Translations under genes and position numbers: made by a program
Part shown: piece by piece, positions 17,892 to 25,827 of the stretch
Layout: each line of letters opens with the position of its first letter
Position numbering within the stretch: the stretch's first letter is position 1
Assembly (NCBI GenBank): GCA_017535925.1
Contig: JAFXTD010000038.1
Span: 35,694-99,693, forward strand
Direction: 5' to 3'
Origin: Selenomonadaceae bacterium
GTDB lineage: Bacteria > Bacillota > Negativicutes > Selenomonadales > Selenomonadaceae
DNA length: 64,000 nt
The notes under the pieces: generated by a model
Databases searched by the model: none
What the model saw: only the letters and a program-made list of their open reading frames with translations
Told to the model about the DNA's origin: nothing

Positions 17892-19196
17892 TTGAGAGCA
17901 GACGGAATCATGCCGACAGTCGGCAGCAAATTCGACCAATTAACGGGGCTTTATAACCGCGAAGCTTTTTATCGTGAGGCGGCATTACTCTTGGGTGCGC
18001 GTTATGATGTCAAATATTGTATCATTTGCATGGATATAAGTTGCTTTAAAATTATCAACGACCTCTTCCATGTCGACACCGGCAATCTGATTTTGCGGGC
18101 GGCGGCGGAATATTTCAAAGAGACTCTCAATCCTCGAACTTCCATAAGCTGTCGCGCCGAAGCAGATCATTTTATTTTGTGCATACCGAGCGACGAACTT
18201 AAAATCGAACAACTTATCAAAGACCTCGACTTGAGAATCCAAGCACTTCACATAAGCCACAACATTTTATTTTTCGCAGGCATTTATCCCGTCGAAAATA
18301 CCAAGTTGCCGATTGACCAAATGTGCGACCGAGCCGGCATGGCATTGCGCCGAATCAAAGGCAACTATGTGACACGCTACGCCTACTACGATGCAAAAAT
18401 GCGCGAACAGATGATTGAGGAGCAACTGATAACCGGCAACATGGAAGCCGCCCTTTTGGAAAATCAATTCACGATTTATCTTCAACCGATTTACGACCCG
18501 AATAAAAAAGTCGTCGCCAGTGCCGAAGCTCTTGTCCGCTGGTTCCACCCCGTTCACGGCATGGTTTCGCCCGGCAAATTTATTCCCGTCTTTGAACGCA
18601 ACGGCTTTATCGTTCGCCTCGACCGTTTTGTTTGGGAGGAAGCTTGTCGCCTTCAACGCAAACGACTCGACGAAGGCAAGTCTATCGTTCCCATTTCCGT
18701 GAACTTGTCGCGCTTGAATTTCTACAGCCTCGACCTGCCCGAATTTTTGGCAAGCTTGTTGGAAAAATATGAATTGAAACCTTGGATGCTCAAGCTTGAG
18801 GTCACGGAGAGTGCCTACACCGACAACCAGCTGCAACTCTTGGACATGATAAGCACGTTCAGAGATTTGGGCTTTTCGATTTTAATGGACGATTTCGGTT
18901 CGGGCTATTCGTCATTGAACATGCTCAAGGACATGCCGCTTGACACTTTGAAAGTCGACATGGCATTTATCCGCGAACTTGAAAAATCCAAACGCGTCGC
19001 GATAATTTTAAAGTTCATCGTCGAATTGGCGGAAGAATTGGGAATGAGCGTCGTCGTCGAAGGCGTGGAAACTCAAGCGCAAATGGATTACGTGGCAAGC
19101 TTGGGCAACGTTGACATTCAAGGATACTTTTTCTCGCGCCCGTTGCCGATTAAAGACTACGAAATACTTTTGGATAAATATTCTTCAAAAGCATGA
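17892..19196 (+). CDS. EAL-domain cyclic-di-GMP phosphodiesterase with degenerate GGDEF domain
   Basis: A cytosolic protein of 434 residues with two domains. The first (about 15-170) has the GGDEF fold but its signature reads RAEADHF instead of RxGGDEF, so it should not make c-di-GMP; it may bind GTP as a regulator. The second (about 185-430) keeps the EAL signature (AEALVRW), DDFGSGYSS, KVDMAFI, VVEGVET and QGYFFSRP, as expected of an active phosphodiesterase. I chose the TTG at 17892: the context AGGAGCGATTGGTATTG repeats that of the next gene (AGGAGCGATTGATATG). A GTG at 17868 lies before the ribosome site. It has no sensor or membrane domain. Confidence 0.88.
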   Translation: MRADGIMPTVGSKFDQLTGLYNREAFYREAALLLGARYDVKYCIICMDISCFKIINDLFHVDTGNLILRAAAEYFKETLNPRTSISCRAEADHFILCIPSDELKIEQLIKDLDLRIQALHISHNILFFAGIYPVENTKLPIDQMCDRAGMALRRIKGNYVTRYAYYDAKMREQMIEEQLITGNMEAALLENQFTIYLQPIYDPNKKVVASAEALVRWFHPVHGMVSPGKFIPVFERNGFIVRLDRFVWEEACRLQRKRLDEGKSIVPISVNLSRLNFYSLDLPEFLASLLEKYELKPWMLKLEVTESAYTDNQLQLLDMISTFRDLGFSILMDDFGSGYSSLNMLKDMPLDTLKVDMAFIRELEKSKRVAIILKFIVELAEELGMSVVVEGVETQAQMDYVASLGNVDIQGYFFSRPLPIKDYEILLDKYSSKA

Positions 19197-19210
19197 AAGG
19201 AGCGATTGAT

Positions 19211-19903
19211 ATGCCGTCAATCAAAAAGGAAAACGTCGGTGAAGCTGTAGTCTACACGCTGCGCAACACGAAAGGCAACGAACTTAAAGTGACCGATTTG
19301 GGAGCGCGGCTCGTCTCAATGAGGTTCCGCGACAAAAATTTTGCGAATCGTTTCCTGTTCAAGGATGATGCGGCGGCAGGTTTGGTGTTCGTCGACGGCG
19401 GCAAAGACTTTTCCGAAATTCGTTGGCAGGGCGAAGAGACTCTCGAAGGCATGAAGTTCACGGCAACCGTCGGCGACAAGTCGGCAACCGTAATTTACAG
19501 CCTCTCGAACGACAACGAAATCAGCATTATCTACGCGACGGAAGGCGTCAAGGATATTTCGACGGAAATTGTTTTCGCCTTGCCCGACGCCGATGTCAGA
19601 GCTTGTCAAAAAGGCGCGGCTTGGGAAAAAGCTTCCGAAGAAAAAATTTATCCCGTCACCGAATCCGCCGAAGTCGAAATGGAATTGGGTATGTTCGGCT
19701 ACGACCCCGGTTGCCCGATTGACTATCTGAACGCCGGCTTGAAGAACGCGGCGAATCTTTATTCCGCAGAAGCTGAAATCGATATTATCGTTTACGCGAC
19801 GCAAGATGAAATTCACGCGGCGCAAGTCGAAGGCGGCATTGCACTCCACACGAGCGGCTCCGGCAAAGGTCAAACGGTTTACATGATTAAAAATCGCAGA
19901 TAA
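19211..19903 (+). CDS. Aldose 1-epimerase-like (mutarotase fold) protein, short form
   Basis: A 230-residue protein whose N-terminus (YTLRNTKGNELKVTDLGARL) matches the opening strands of galactose mutarotase-like proteins, where a similar stretch reads 'vtdyGAtl'. Full aldose epimerases have about 340 residues and catalytic histidines in HxYFNL and VxTEQP-like motifs; I do not see these, so catalysis is doubtful. The start ATG at 19211 follows AAAGGAG. The frame also opens at 19193 with an ATG overlapping the previous stop, but that codon lies before the ribosome site. Tight spacing suggests co-transcription with the EAL gene. Family assignment is moderate. Confidence 0.6.
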   Translation: MPSIKKENVGEAVVYTLRNTKGNELKVTDLGARLVSMRFRDKNFANRFLFKDDAAAGLVFVDGGKDFSEIRWQGEETLEGMKFTATVGDKSATVIYSLSNDNEISIIYATEGVKDISTEIVFALPDADVRACQKGAAWEKASEEKIYPVTESAEVEMELGMFGYDPGCPIDYLNAGLKNAANLYSAEAEIDIIVYATQDEIHAAQVEGGIALHTSGSGKGQTVYMIKNRR

Positions 19904-19936
19904 GCTGAAAGCTGAAAGCTAAAAGCTGACAGCTAA
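19903..19936. repeat. Heptanucleotide array (AGCTGAA unit)
   Basis: Four to five imperfect units (AGCTGAA, AGCTAAA, AGCTGAC) begin directly after the stop of the epimerase-like gene and end just before the GGAGG of sucC. Confidence 0.75.
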
Positions 19937-19952
19937 TAACGGAGGCGATATT

Positions 19953-21137
19953 TTGAATATCCACGAATACCAAAGCAAGGCAATTCTTCGCGGCTACGGC
20001 GTAAATGTTCCCGACGGCGGCGCGGCGTTTACTGTCGAGGAAGCGGTTAAACAAGCACAGACTCTCGGCTCGGACATTACAGTTGTCAAAGCGCAAATTC
20101 ATGCGGGCGGTCGCGGCAAAGCGGGCGGCGTCAAACTTGCTCACAACCTCCAAGAAGTTCGTCAATATGCGGAAGAACTTTTGGGCAAGACGCTCGTCAC
20201 TCACCAAACCGGCAAGGAAGGCAAAGTCGTCAAACGTCTCTTGATTGAGGCGGGCTCGAATATCAAAAAAGAATATTACTTGAGCTTTGTCGTCGACAGG
20301 CAGACGGCTCGCCTCGTGATGATGGGCTCGGAAGAAGGCGGCGTAGAAATTGAGAAAGTCGCTGCCGAAACTCCCGAAAAAATTTTCAAAGAATACATCG
20401 ACCCGGCTATCGGGCTCGCGCCTTTCCAAGCAACCCGCATGGCTTACAAAATGAATTTCCCGAAAGAAGTTATCCGCAAAGTCACGAAGCTCATGATTAA
20501 TTTGTATCACGCCTTCGTGAAAAAAGATTGCTCGCTTGCCGAAATTAATCCGCTCGTCTTGACGCAGGAAAATGACATTATCGCCCTCGACGCCAAATTG
20601 AATTTCGACGACAGCGCGCTTTATCGTCATCCCGATGTTGAATCACTGCGCGACGAAACCGAAGAAGACGCCAAAGAACTTCACGCCTCAAAGCTCGGCT
20701 TGAACTATGTCAATCTCGGTGGCGACGTGGCTTGCATGGTAAACGGCGCGGGTTTGGCTATGGCAACCGTCGACATCTTGAAACATTTCGGCGGCGAACC
20801 TGCGAACTTCCTCGACGTGGGCGGCGACTCCACTCCCGAAAAAATTGCCGAAGCTTTTCAAATCATGTTGGAAGGCGGGCAGGCTAAAGGAATTTTCGTG
20901 AACATTTTCGGCGGCATTAACAAGTGTGACCTCGTGGCTCAAGGCATTGTCGACGCGGCAAAAATCATTTCACCCGACGGCAAATCGATTCCCGTTCCCG
21001 TCGTCGTCAGATTGGAAGGCACGAACGTCGAACGCGGCAGAGAAATTCTTAAAGAATCGCCGATAGCCAATGTCATCATGGCGGAAACTATGGAAGGCGG
21101 CGCGGAGAAAATTGTTCGTCTCGTCAAGTCCGCTTAA
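19953..21137 (+). CDS. sucC: Succinyl-CoA ligase (ADP-forming) beta subunit, not paired with sucD
   Basis: ATP-grasp subunit of succinyl-CoA synthetase, 394 residues, full length. It begins [17 protein letters not shown], has the grasp loop [10 protein letters not shown] near residue 51, the magnesium site AEINPLVL near 194, and FGGINKCD near 320. The start is TTG behind GGAGGCGAT. The alpha subunit gene sucD normally follows within a few bases; here a strong terminator and then murE follow, and no sucD is found in the window. Either sucD lies elsewhere or the protein works in a different ligase pairing. Confidence 0.93.
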   Translation: MNIHEYQSKAILRGYGVNVPDGGAAFTVEEAVKQAQTLGSDITVVKAQIHAGGRGKAGGVKLAHNLQEVRQYAEELLGKTLVTHQTGKEGKVVKRLLIEAGSNIKKEYYLSFVVDRQTARLVMMGSEEGGVEIEKVAAETPEKIFKEYIDPAIGLAPFQATRMAYKMNFPKEVIRKVTKLMINLYHAFVKKDCSLAEINPLVLTQENDIIALDAKLNFDDSALYRHPDVESLRDETEEDAKELHASKLGLNYVNLGGDVACMVNGAGLAMATVDILKHFGGEPANFLDVGGDSTPEKIAEAFQIMLEGGQAKGIFVNIFGGINKCDLVAQGIVDAAKIISPDGKSIPVPVVVRLEGTNVERGREILKESPIANVIMAETMEGGAEKIVRLVKSA

Positions 21138-21158
21138 AATTTTTAAAGTGCTTTGAAA

Positions 21159-21192
21159 GGTCTGCAGACAAACGCAGACCAATTTTTTTTTT
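21159..21192 (+). terminator. Rho-independent terminator after sucC
   Basis: Perfect 7-bp stem GGTCTGC / GCAGACC with an 8-base loop and a run of ten T after AA. Confidence 0.9.
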
Positions 21193-21251
21193 GCAAACGG
21201 AAAGTTTTTTTGTATGAAACGCAAGTCTTTGCAAAAAATTTTTCGGCGGCA

Positions 21252-21281
21252 TTGTCTTTTCATACAAAGTTCAATTATAAT
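21252..21281 (+). promoter_or_regulatory. Candidate promoter of the mur cluster
   Basis: TTGTCT (21252-21257) and TATAAT (21276-21281) are 18 bases apart, about 105 bases before the murE start and just before a heptanucleotide array that would form the transcript leader. Confidence 0.6.
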
Positions 21282-21290
21282 TGGCGGCAG

Positions 21291-21370
21291 GTTAGTGATT
21301 AGTGATTAGTGATTAGTGGTTAGTGGTTAGGATTTTTCTAATCACTAAACACTAACCGCTAACCACTAAA
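21291..21370. repeat. Heptanucleotide array (GATTAGT unit) arranged as an inverted repeat, in the murE leader
   Basis: About five GATTAGT/GGTTAGT units, a T-rich spacer, then complementary ACTAATC/ACTAACC units. The transcript would fold into a hairpin of about 30 pairs ending a few bases before the AAGGAGG of murE, which might affect translation of murE. Confidence 0.85.
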
Positions 21371-21384
21371 AAGGAGGCGATACC

Positions 21385-22866
21385 TTGACAAAAAAATTGA
21401 GCGAACTTGCGTTGCTCATTCCCGAAGCCGAAATTATCGGCGAAGATGTTTCAATCGGCGGCATTGAGCACGATTCGCGCAAAGTTGAGGAGAAAAATTT
21501 ATTCGTGTGCATGGACGGCGCACACGTTGACGGTCATAATTTTATTCCGCAAGCAGTTTCGAGAGGCGCGGTCGCAATTCTCACGACGCGAAAAAATTTC
21601 ACGCCGCCCGAAAATATTTCAGCACTTATCGTTCCCGACATGCTCAACGCGCTTGCGGTTATCGTTCCGTATTTTTACGATTATCCTGCGCGAGCGATGC
21701 GTGTTATCGGAATCACCGGCACCAACGGCAAGACCACGACGACTTATCTGCTCCGAGAAATTTTCAAAGGCGCGGGCTTGAGCGTCGGGCTTATCGGCAC
21801 GATTCAAATTCTTATCGGCGAAGAAACTTTTCCCGTTCGAAACACCACGCCAAACGTTATCGACTTGCAACACCTCTTGGCGAAAATGCGCGATAAAAAA
21901 ATTCAAGTCGTCGTCATGGAAGTTTCAAGCCACGCGCTTGCCGAACACCGAGTTGCGGGTGTCGAATTTGATACGGCGATTTTCACGAACCTCACGCAAG
22001 ACCATTTGGATTTTCACGGGACAATGGAAAATTATTTGCGGGCGAAGACAAAACTTTTTGACACGGTGTCGAGACACGGTCGCAAGCAAAATAAAACGGC
22101 GATTGTCAACGTCGACGATGTGGCAAACGAGGAAATTCTTCGCCACTGCCGCTGCAAGACAATTACTTACGGCGTTAAAAATCCTGCCGACTTGCACGCC
22201 TCCGAGCTTGACATTCGAGCCGACGGCATGCACTTGTTCCTAGTTCCTAGTTCCTTGTTCCTATCCTTGCACGTTACGGGGCTGTTCAATGTTTATAACG
22301 TCTTGGCTGCGTTCGGCGCGGCGACGGCTGAAAATATTCGCCCCGATGTAATCAAACGAGCTTTGGAAAATTTTAAAAGCGTGCCGGGACGATTCGAGAG
22401 GATTTTTTCCAACGCGCCCTTTGAAGTTATCGTCGACTACGCGCACACGCCCGACGGTGTCAAAAATGTTTTGGAGACGGCGAGGCAAATCGTCAAAGGA
22501 AAAATTATAACGGTGTTCGGCTGCGGAGGCGACCGCGACAATTCGAAGCGACCGATTATGGGCAAGCTTGCCGCCGCGCTTTCCGATATTGTCATTGCCA
22601 CTTCCGACAACCCGCGCACCGAAGACCCCGAAAAAATTTTGGACGAAATCGAGACGGGTATCGGCGATAAAATTCACGAACGAATTGTTGACAGACGCGC
22701 CGCGATTTTCCGAGCGATTGAACTTGCTCAAGCCGGCGATATTGTTTTGATTTTGGGCAAAGGTCACGAGACTTATCAAATTCTCAAAGATAAAACGATT
22801 CACTTCGACGACAGAGAAGTTGCTCAAGAAGCAATTACGGAGGTTAATTCAAAATGGATAAATTAA
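21385..22866 (+). CDS. murE: UDP-MurNAc-tripeptide synthetase, meso-diaminopimelate type
   Basis: Adds meso-diaminopimelate to UDP-MurNAc-L-Ala-D-Glu in the cytoplasm. The 493-residue protein has the Mur ligase three-domain layout: an N-terminal UDP-binding part, the ATP loop GTNGKTTTT near residue 112, and the C-terminal domain with DNPRTEDP near 409, the signature for diaminopimelate rather than lysine. The start is TTG behind GGAGGCGATACC. Residues of about 284-295 are encoded by a short heptanucleotide array (22234-22265) that stays in frame. It overlaps murF by 13 bases and is first in the peptidoglycan cluster. Confidence 0.95.
   Translation: MTKKLSELALLIPEAEIIGEDVSIGGIEHDSRKVEEKNLFVCMDGAHVDGHNFIPQAVSRGAVAILTTRKNFTPPENISALIVPDMLNALAVIVPYFYDYPARAMRVIGITGTNGKTTTTYLLREIFKGAGLSVGLIGTIQILIGEETFPVRNTTPNVIDLQHLLAKMRDKKIQVVVMEVSSHALAEHRVAGVEFDTAIFTNLTQDHLDFHGTMENYLRAKTKLFDTVSRHGRKQNKTAIVNVDDVANEEILRHCRCKTITYGVKNPADLHASELDIRADGMHLFLVPSSLFLSLHVTGLFNVYNVLAAFGAATAENIRPDVIKRALENFKSVPGRFERIFSNAPFEVIVDYAHTPDGVKNVLETARQIVKGKIITVFGCGGDRDNSKRPIMGKLAAALSDIVIATSDNPRTEDPEKILDEIETGIGDKIHERIVDRRAAIFRAIELAQAGDIVLILGKGHETYQILKDKTIHFDDREVAQEAITEVNSKWIN
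22234..22265. repeat. Heptanucleotide array (TAGTTCC unit) inside the murE coding sequence
   Basis: Four units of TAGTTCC / TTGTTCC type encode FLVPSSLFLS in MurE, in a loop between the central and C-terminal domains. The same unit occurs at 63956-63990 outside genes. The frame is kept and no stop arises. Confidence 0.75.
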
Positions 22867-24215
22867 GCTTGAAAGAAATTGTGCAAGTCACGGGCGCAGA
22901 GGCAAATTCTGATGCCGATATTTTTTTTGAGGGCGTCTCAACCGACAGCCGCAGAATTTCTGAAGGCATGTTGTTCGTCGCGCTCAAAGGCGAAAATTCC
23001 AACGGCGAATCTTTCACAAGGGACGCTTTCAAAAAAGGTGCGGCGGCAGTCCTCGTTAGCAAGACCGCCAAGAGAATTCCCGAAGGCATCGTTTTGAAAG
23101 TCGAGGACACTTTGGAAGCTTATCGACAAATTGCGGGCGCGTGGCGTGAACGTTTCGATATTCCGATTGTTGCAGTCACCGGCTCGAACGGCAAGACCAC
23201 CACAAAAGATTTGACGGCTGCCGCGCTCAACGGCTGGGGTCACGTGCTCAAGACTTCCGGCAACTTCAACAACGAAATCGGCGTCCCGATGACTTTGCTT
23301 GAACTCAACGAGAAACATCAAGCGGCGGTCGTCGAAATCGGTATGCGCGGGCTCGGTCAGATTGAATCTCTTGCCGAAGTCGTCAAGCCGACGATTGGAA
23401 TTGTCACGAACGTCAGCGAGGCTCACATTGAACTTTTGGGTTCGATTGAAAACATTGCGAAGGCAAAGGGCGAACTTGTCGAGTCGATTAAGAGCGGCGG
23501 CACGATTATTTTGAACGCGGACAATCCTCACACGTTGCAAATGAAAAATATCGTTCGCGAGGGCGTAAAAATTTTGACTTATTCTTTGGAAAAAGGCGCG
23601 GCTGATTTTGTTGCGAAGAATATTTTAATCGGCAGCGTGTCGACGGAATTTACTTTGGACTTTCACGGCAAGGAATATAATTTTGAAATCCCCATGCTCG
23701 GTCGGCACAACGTCTCAAATGCGCTTGGAGCGATTGCGGCAGGTTATGCAGTCGGGTTGACCGTTCCGGAAGTTCAACGCGGCTTTTCGACTTTGACGAC
23801 GACGAAGATGCGCTACGAGGTTATTCGACGCGACGGCTTGACGATTATCAACGATGCTTACAACGCAAGCCCTGCCTCAATGCGTGCGGCGATTCGGACG
23901 ACCTCTGAAGTTTATAACGGGCGGCTTATCGCGGTTTTGGGTGACATGTTGGAGCTTGGAGAAATTTCCGAAAGAGTTCATCGCGAAATCGGCGAGGAGC
24001 TTGTTGAAAATAAATTCGACACGCTGATAACTTTGGGCGAGCTTGGAAAATTCATTGCGGAAGGCGCGCGCGACGCCGGCTTGAAAAATGTTTACACCTT
24101 CGACACGCACGAGGATGCCGCGAAAAAAATTCTGGAGATTGTTCGCGACGGCGATACGATTTTGTTCAAGGCTTCGCACGTCATGCACATGGAAAAAATT
24201 ATCGAGCTGATTTGA
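22854..24215 (+). CDS. murF: UDP-MurNAc-tripeptide-D-Ala-D-Ala ligase
   Basis: Adds D-alanyl-D-alanine to the UDP-MurNAc tripeptide. The 453-residue protein has the MurF N-terminal domain with STDSRRISEGMLFVA near residue 30, the ATP loop TGSNGKTTTK near 109, NDAYNASPASM near 325 and the C-terminal ligase domain. It starts with ATG behind GGAGG inside the end of murE (13-base overlap), so translation is coupled. The next gene in the usual order, mraY, is displaced by 0.65 kb holding a HicAB pair. Confidence 0.96.
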   Translation: MDKLSLKEIVQVTGAEANSDADIFFEGVSTDSRRISEGMLFVALKGENSNGESFTRDAFKKGAAAVLVSKTAKRIPEGIVLKVEDTLEAYRQIAGAWRERFDIPIVAVTGSNGKTTTKDLTAAALNGWGHVLKTSGNFNNEIGVPMTLLELNEKHQAAVVEIGMRGLGQIESLAEVVKPTIGIVTNVSEAHIELLGSIENIAKAKGELVESIKSGGTIILNADNPHTLQMKNIVREGVKILTYSLEKGAADFVAKNILIGSVSTEFTLDFHGKEYNFEIPMLGRHNVSNALGAIAAGYAVGLTVPEVQRGFSTLTTTKMRYEVIRRDGLTIINDAYNASPASMRAAIRTTSEVYNGRLIAVLGDMLELGEISERVHREIGEELVENKFDTLITLGELGKFIAEGARDAGLKNVYTFDTHEDAAKKILEIVRDGDTILFKASHVMHMEKIIELI

Positions 24216-24216
24216 A

Positions 24217-24450
24217 TTGAGCAAACTTGAAAAACTTCTTCAACGCATCAAAAACAATCCGAAGTCCGTCCGCTTTGAAGAGCTTGACAAAATCCTTCGA
24301 CGTGAAGGATACGAACCCTCACAACCTCGTGGCGGTTCAAGTCATTACACGTACAAAAAACAGGGCGTCCGGTCGTTGACTATTCCGCGCCAAACTCCGT
24401 ACGTGGAGGAAATTTACGTTCGCATTGTTTTGGCGGCACTGGGAATCTAA
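24217..24450 (+). CDS. hicA: HicA-family toxin (mRNA interferase)
   Basis: A 77-residue protein of the HicA fold, a double-stranded-RNA-binding-like domain that cleaves mRNA. It has ELDKILRREGYEPSQPRGGSSHYTYKK, in which the GSSH histidine is the catalytic one in the family, and a C-terminal IPRQTPYVEEIYVRIVL. The start is TTG one base after the murF stop. The ribosome site is weak and inside murF, consistent with low translation of a toxin relative to its antitoxin. It is followed by hicB after 27 bases. Confidence 0.88.
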   Translation: MSKLEKLLQRIKNNPKSVRFEELDKILRREGYEPSQPRGGSSHYTYKKQGVRSLTIPRQTPYVEEIYVRIVLAALGI

Positions 24451-24477
24451 TGACATAAAGTCAAAGGAGAAATTTTT

Positions 24478-24861
24478 ATGGAGAATTCGGAAATTGAAAA
24501 GAAAGTAAAATATTATATGTCGTTACCTTATGAAATTAAAGTCATACCCTCGCCTGAAGGCGGCTATGTAGCTACAATTCCCGACTTGCCCGGTTGCATA
24601 ACTCAAGGTGAAACTCGTTTGGAAGTTCTCGAAATGATAGAGGACGCCCAACGCTGTTGGTTGACGGCGGAGCTTGAGGATGACGAAGAAATTCCCGAGC
24701 CGCCTGACCCTTACAAATTCGACGGACAACTTAGGTTGCGTGTTCCGCGCAGTCTCCACAAAAAATTGTCGCAATGTGCGGCGCGTGACGGAGTAAGTCT
24801 CAATCAAATGGCGATTTATCTCATTGCGAACGGCATAGGCGAACGGGAGAAAGATATTTAA
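24478..24861 (+). CDS. hicB: HicB-family antitoxin
   Basis: A 127-residue antitoxin that should bind HicA and repress the pair. The N-terminal partially degraded RNase H-like domain reads YEIKVIPSPEGGYVATIPDLPGC with the usual GCITQGET turn. The C-terminal part (about 82-122) with LRVPRSLHKKL and GVSLNQMAIYLI is a ribbon-helix-helix DNA-binding domain. It starts with ATG behind AAAGGAG, a stronger site than that of hicA. Its stop directly abuts the mraY start codon, so mraY translation may depend on it. If HicB binds a site here, it could affect wall genes downstream; that is inference. Confidence 0.9.
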   Translation: MENSEIEKKVKYYMSLPYEIKVIPSPEGGYVATIPDLPGCITQGETRLEVLEMIEDAQRCWLTAELEDDEEIPEPPDPYKFDGQLRLRVPRSLHKKLSQCAARDGVSLNQMAIYLIANGIGEREKDI

Positions 24862-25815
24862 ATGGAAAAACTTTTAACGGCGGGAGCAATCGCGGCGGGC
24901 GTCGTAATTATGCTTGCGCCGATTTGCATTCCGATTTTGCACCGCTTGAAATTCGGGCAGAGCATTCGCGAGGAAGGTCCCAAAAGTCATCAAAAGAAAA
25001 GCGGCACACCGACGATGGGCGGAATTTTTTTAATCGCGGGTATCGTTGCGGCTACATTGATTATCGCCGATTGGAACACGGAAATTTTCCTCGCGCTGTT
25101 CATTTTGCTCGGTCATTTCATTTTGGGCTTTATCGACGATTATTTGAAAGTCGTCCGCAAACACAATCAGGGGCTGCTTGCCCGCTATAAACTTCTCGGT
25201 CAAATTATAATCGTGATTGTCACGACTTTTGTTGCAAGCGAACTTCTGATTGACTTCAGCCCGACGATTTGGCTGCCGATTGTCGACGTGACGATTGACG
25301 CGGGGAATTTGTATTTGCCGTTTATGTTGTTCGTAATGGTCGGGGCGTCAAACGCGGTGAACTTGACTGACGGGCTTGACGGTTTGGCTTCGGGTTGCAT
25401 GGCGATAGCGGCGAGTTGTTACGCGGTGATTTGCCTGCTGACGGGTCACGAGGAGCTTGCGATTTTCTGCGCGGCGATTGTCGGAGCTTGCATTGGCTTT
25501 TTGAAATTCAACTTCCACCCCGCGAAGGTCTTCATGGGCGACACGGGCTCTTTGGCTTTGGGCGGAGCGTTTGCGGCGGTCGGCATTTTGACGCGCACGG
25601 AAATTTTGTTGGCAATTATCGGCTTCGTGTTCGTGTGTGAAGCTTTATCGGTTATCCTGCAAGTCATTTCGTTTCAGACGACGGGCAAAAGAATTTTCCG
25701 CATGAGCCCTCTGCATCATCATTTTGAGCTCGGCGGCTGGTCGGAAGTTAAAGTCGTAATGGTTTTCTGGACGGTCGGATTAATCGCGGGCGTTATCGGC
25801 TTGTCAATGCTGTAA
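24862..25815 (+). CDS. mraY: Phospho-MurNAc-pentapeptide transferase
   Basis: Membrane enzyme that links phospho-MurNAc-pentapeptide to undecaprenyl phosphate, giving lipid I. The 317-residue protein has about ten membrane segments and the conserved cytosolic motifs GTPTMGG near residue 48, GFIDDYLKV near 90, NAVNLTDGLDGLA near 168, MGDTGSLALGG near 222 and MSPLHHHFE near 280. The ATG directly follows the hicB stop with no gap, and the weak ribosome site lies inside hicB. Confidence 0.96.
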   Translation: MEKLLTAGAIAAGVVIMLAPICIPILHRLKFGQSIREEGPKSHQKKSGTPTMGGIFLIAGIVAATLIIADWNTEIFLALFILLGHFILGFIDDYLKVVRKHNQGLLARYKLLGQIIIVIVTTFVASELLIDFSPTIWLPIVDVTIDAGNLYLPFMLFVMVGASNAVNLTDGLDGLASGCMAIAASCYAVICLLTGHEELAIFCAAIVGACIGFLKFNFHPAKVFMGDTGSLALGGAFAAVGILTRTEILLAIIGFVFVCEALSVILQVISFQTTGKRIFRMSPLHHHFELGGWSEVKVVMVFWTVGLIAGVIGLSML

Positions 25816-25827
25816 GGAGTCTTGGAA

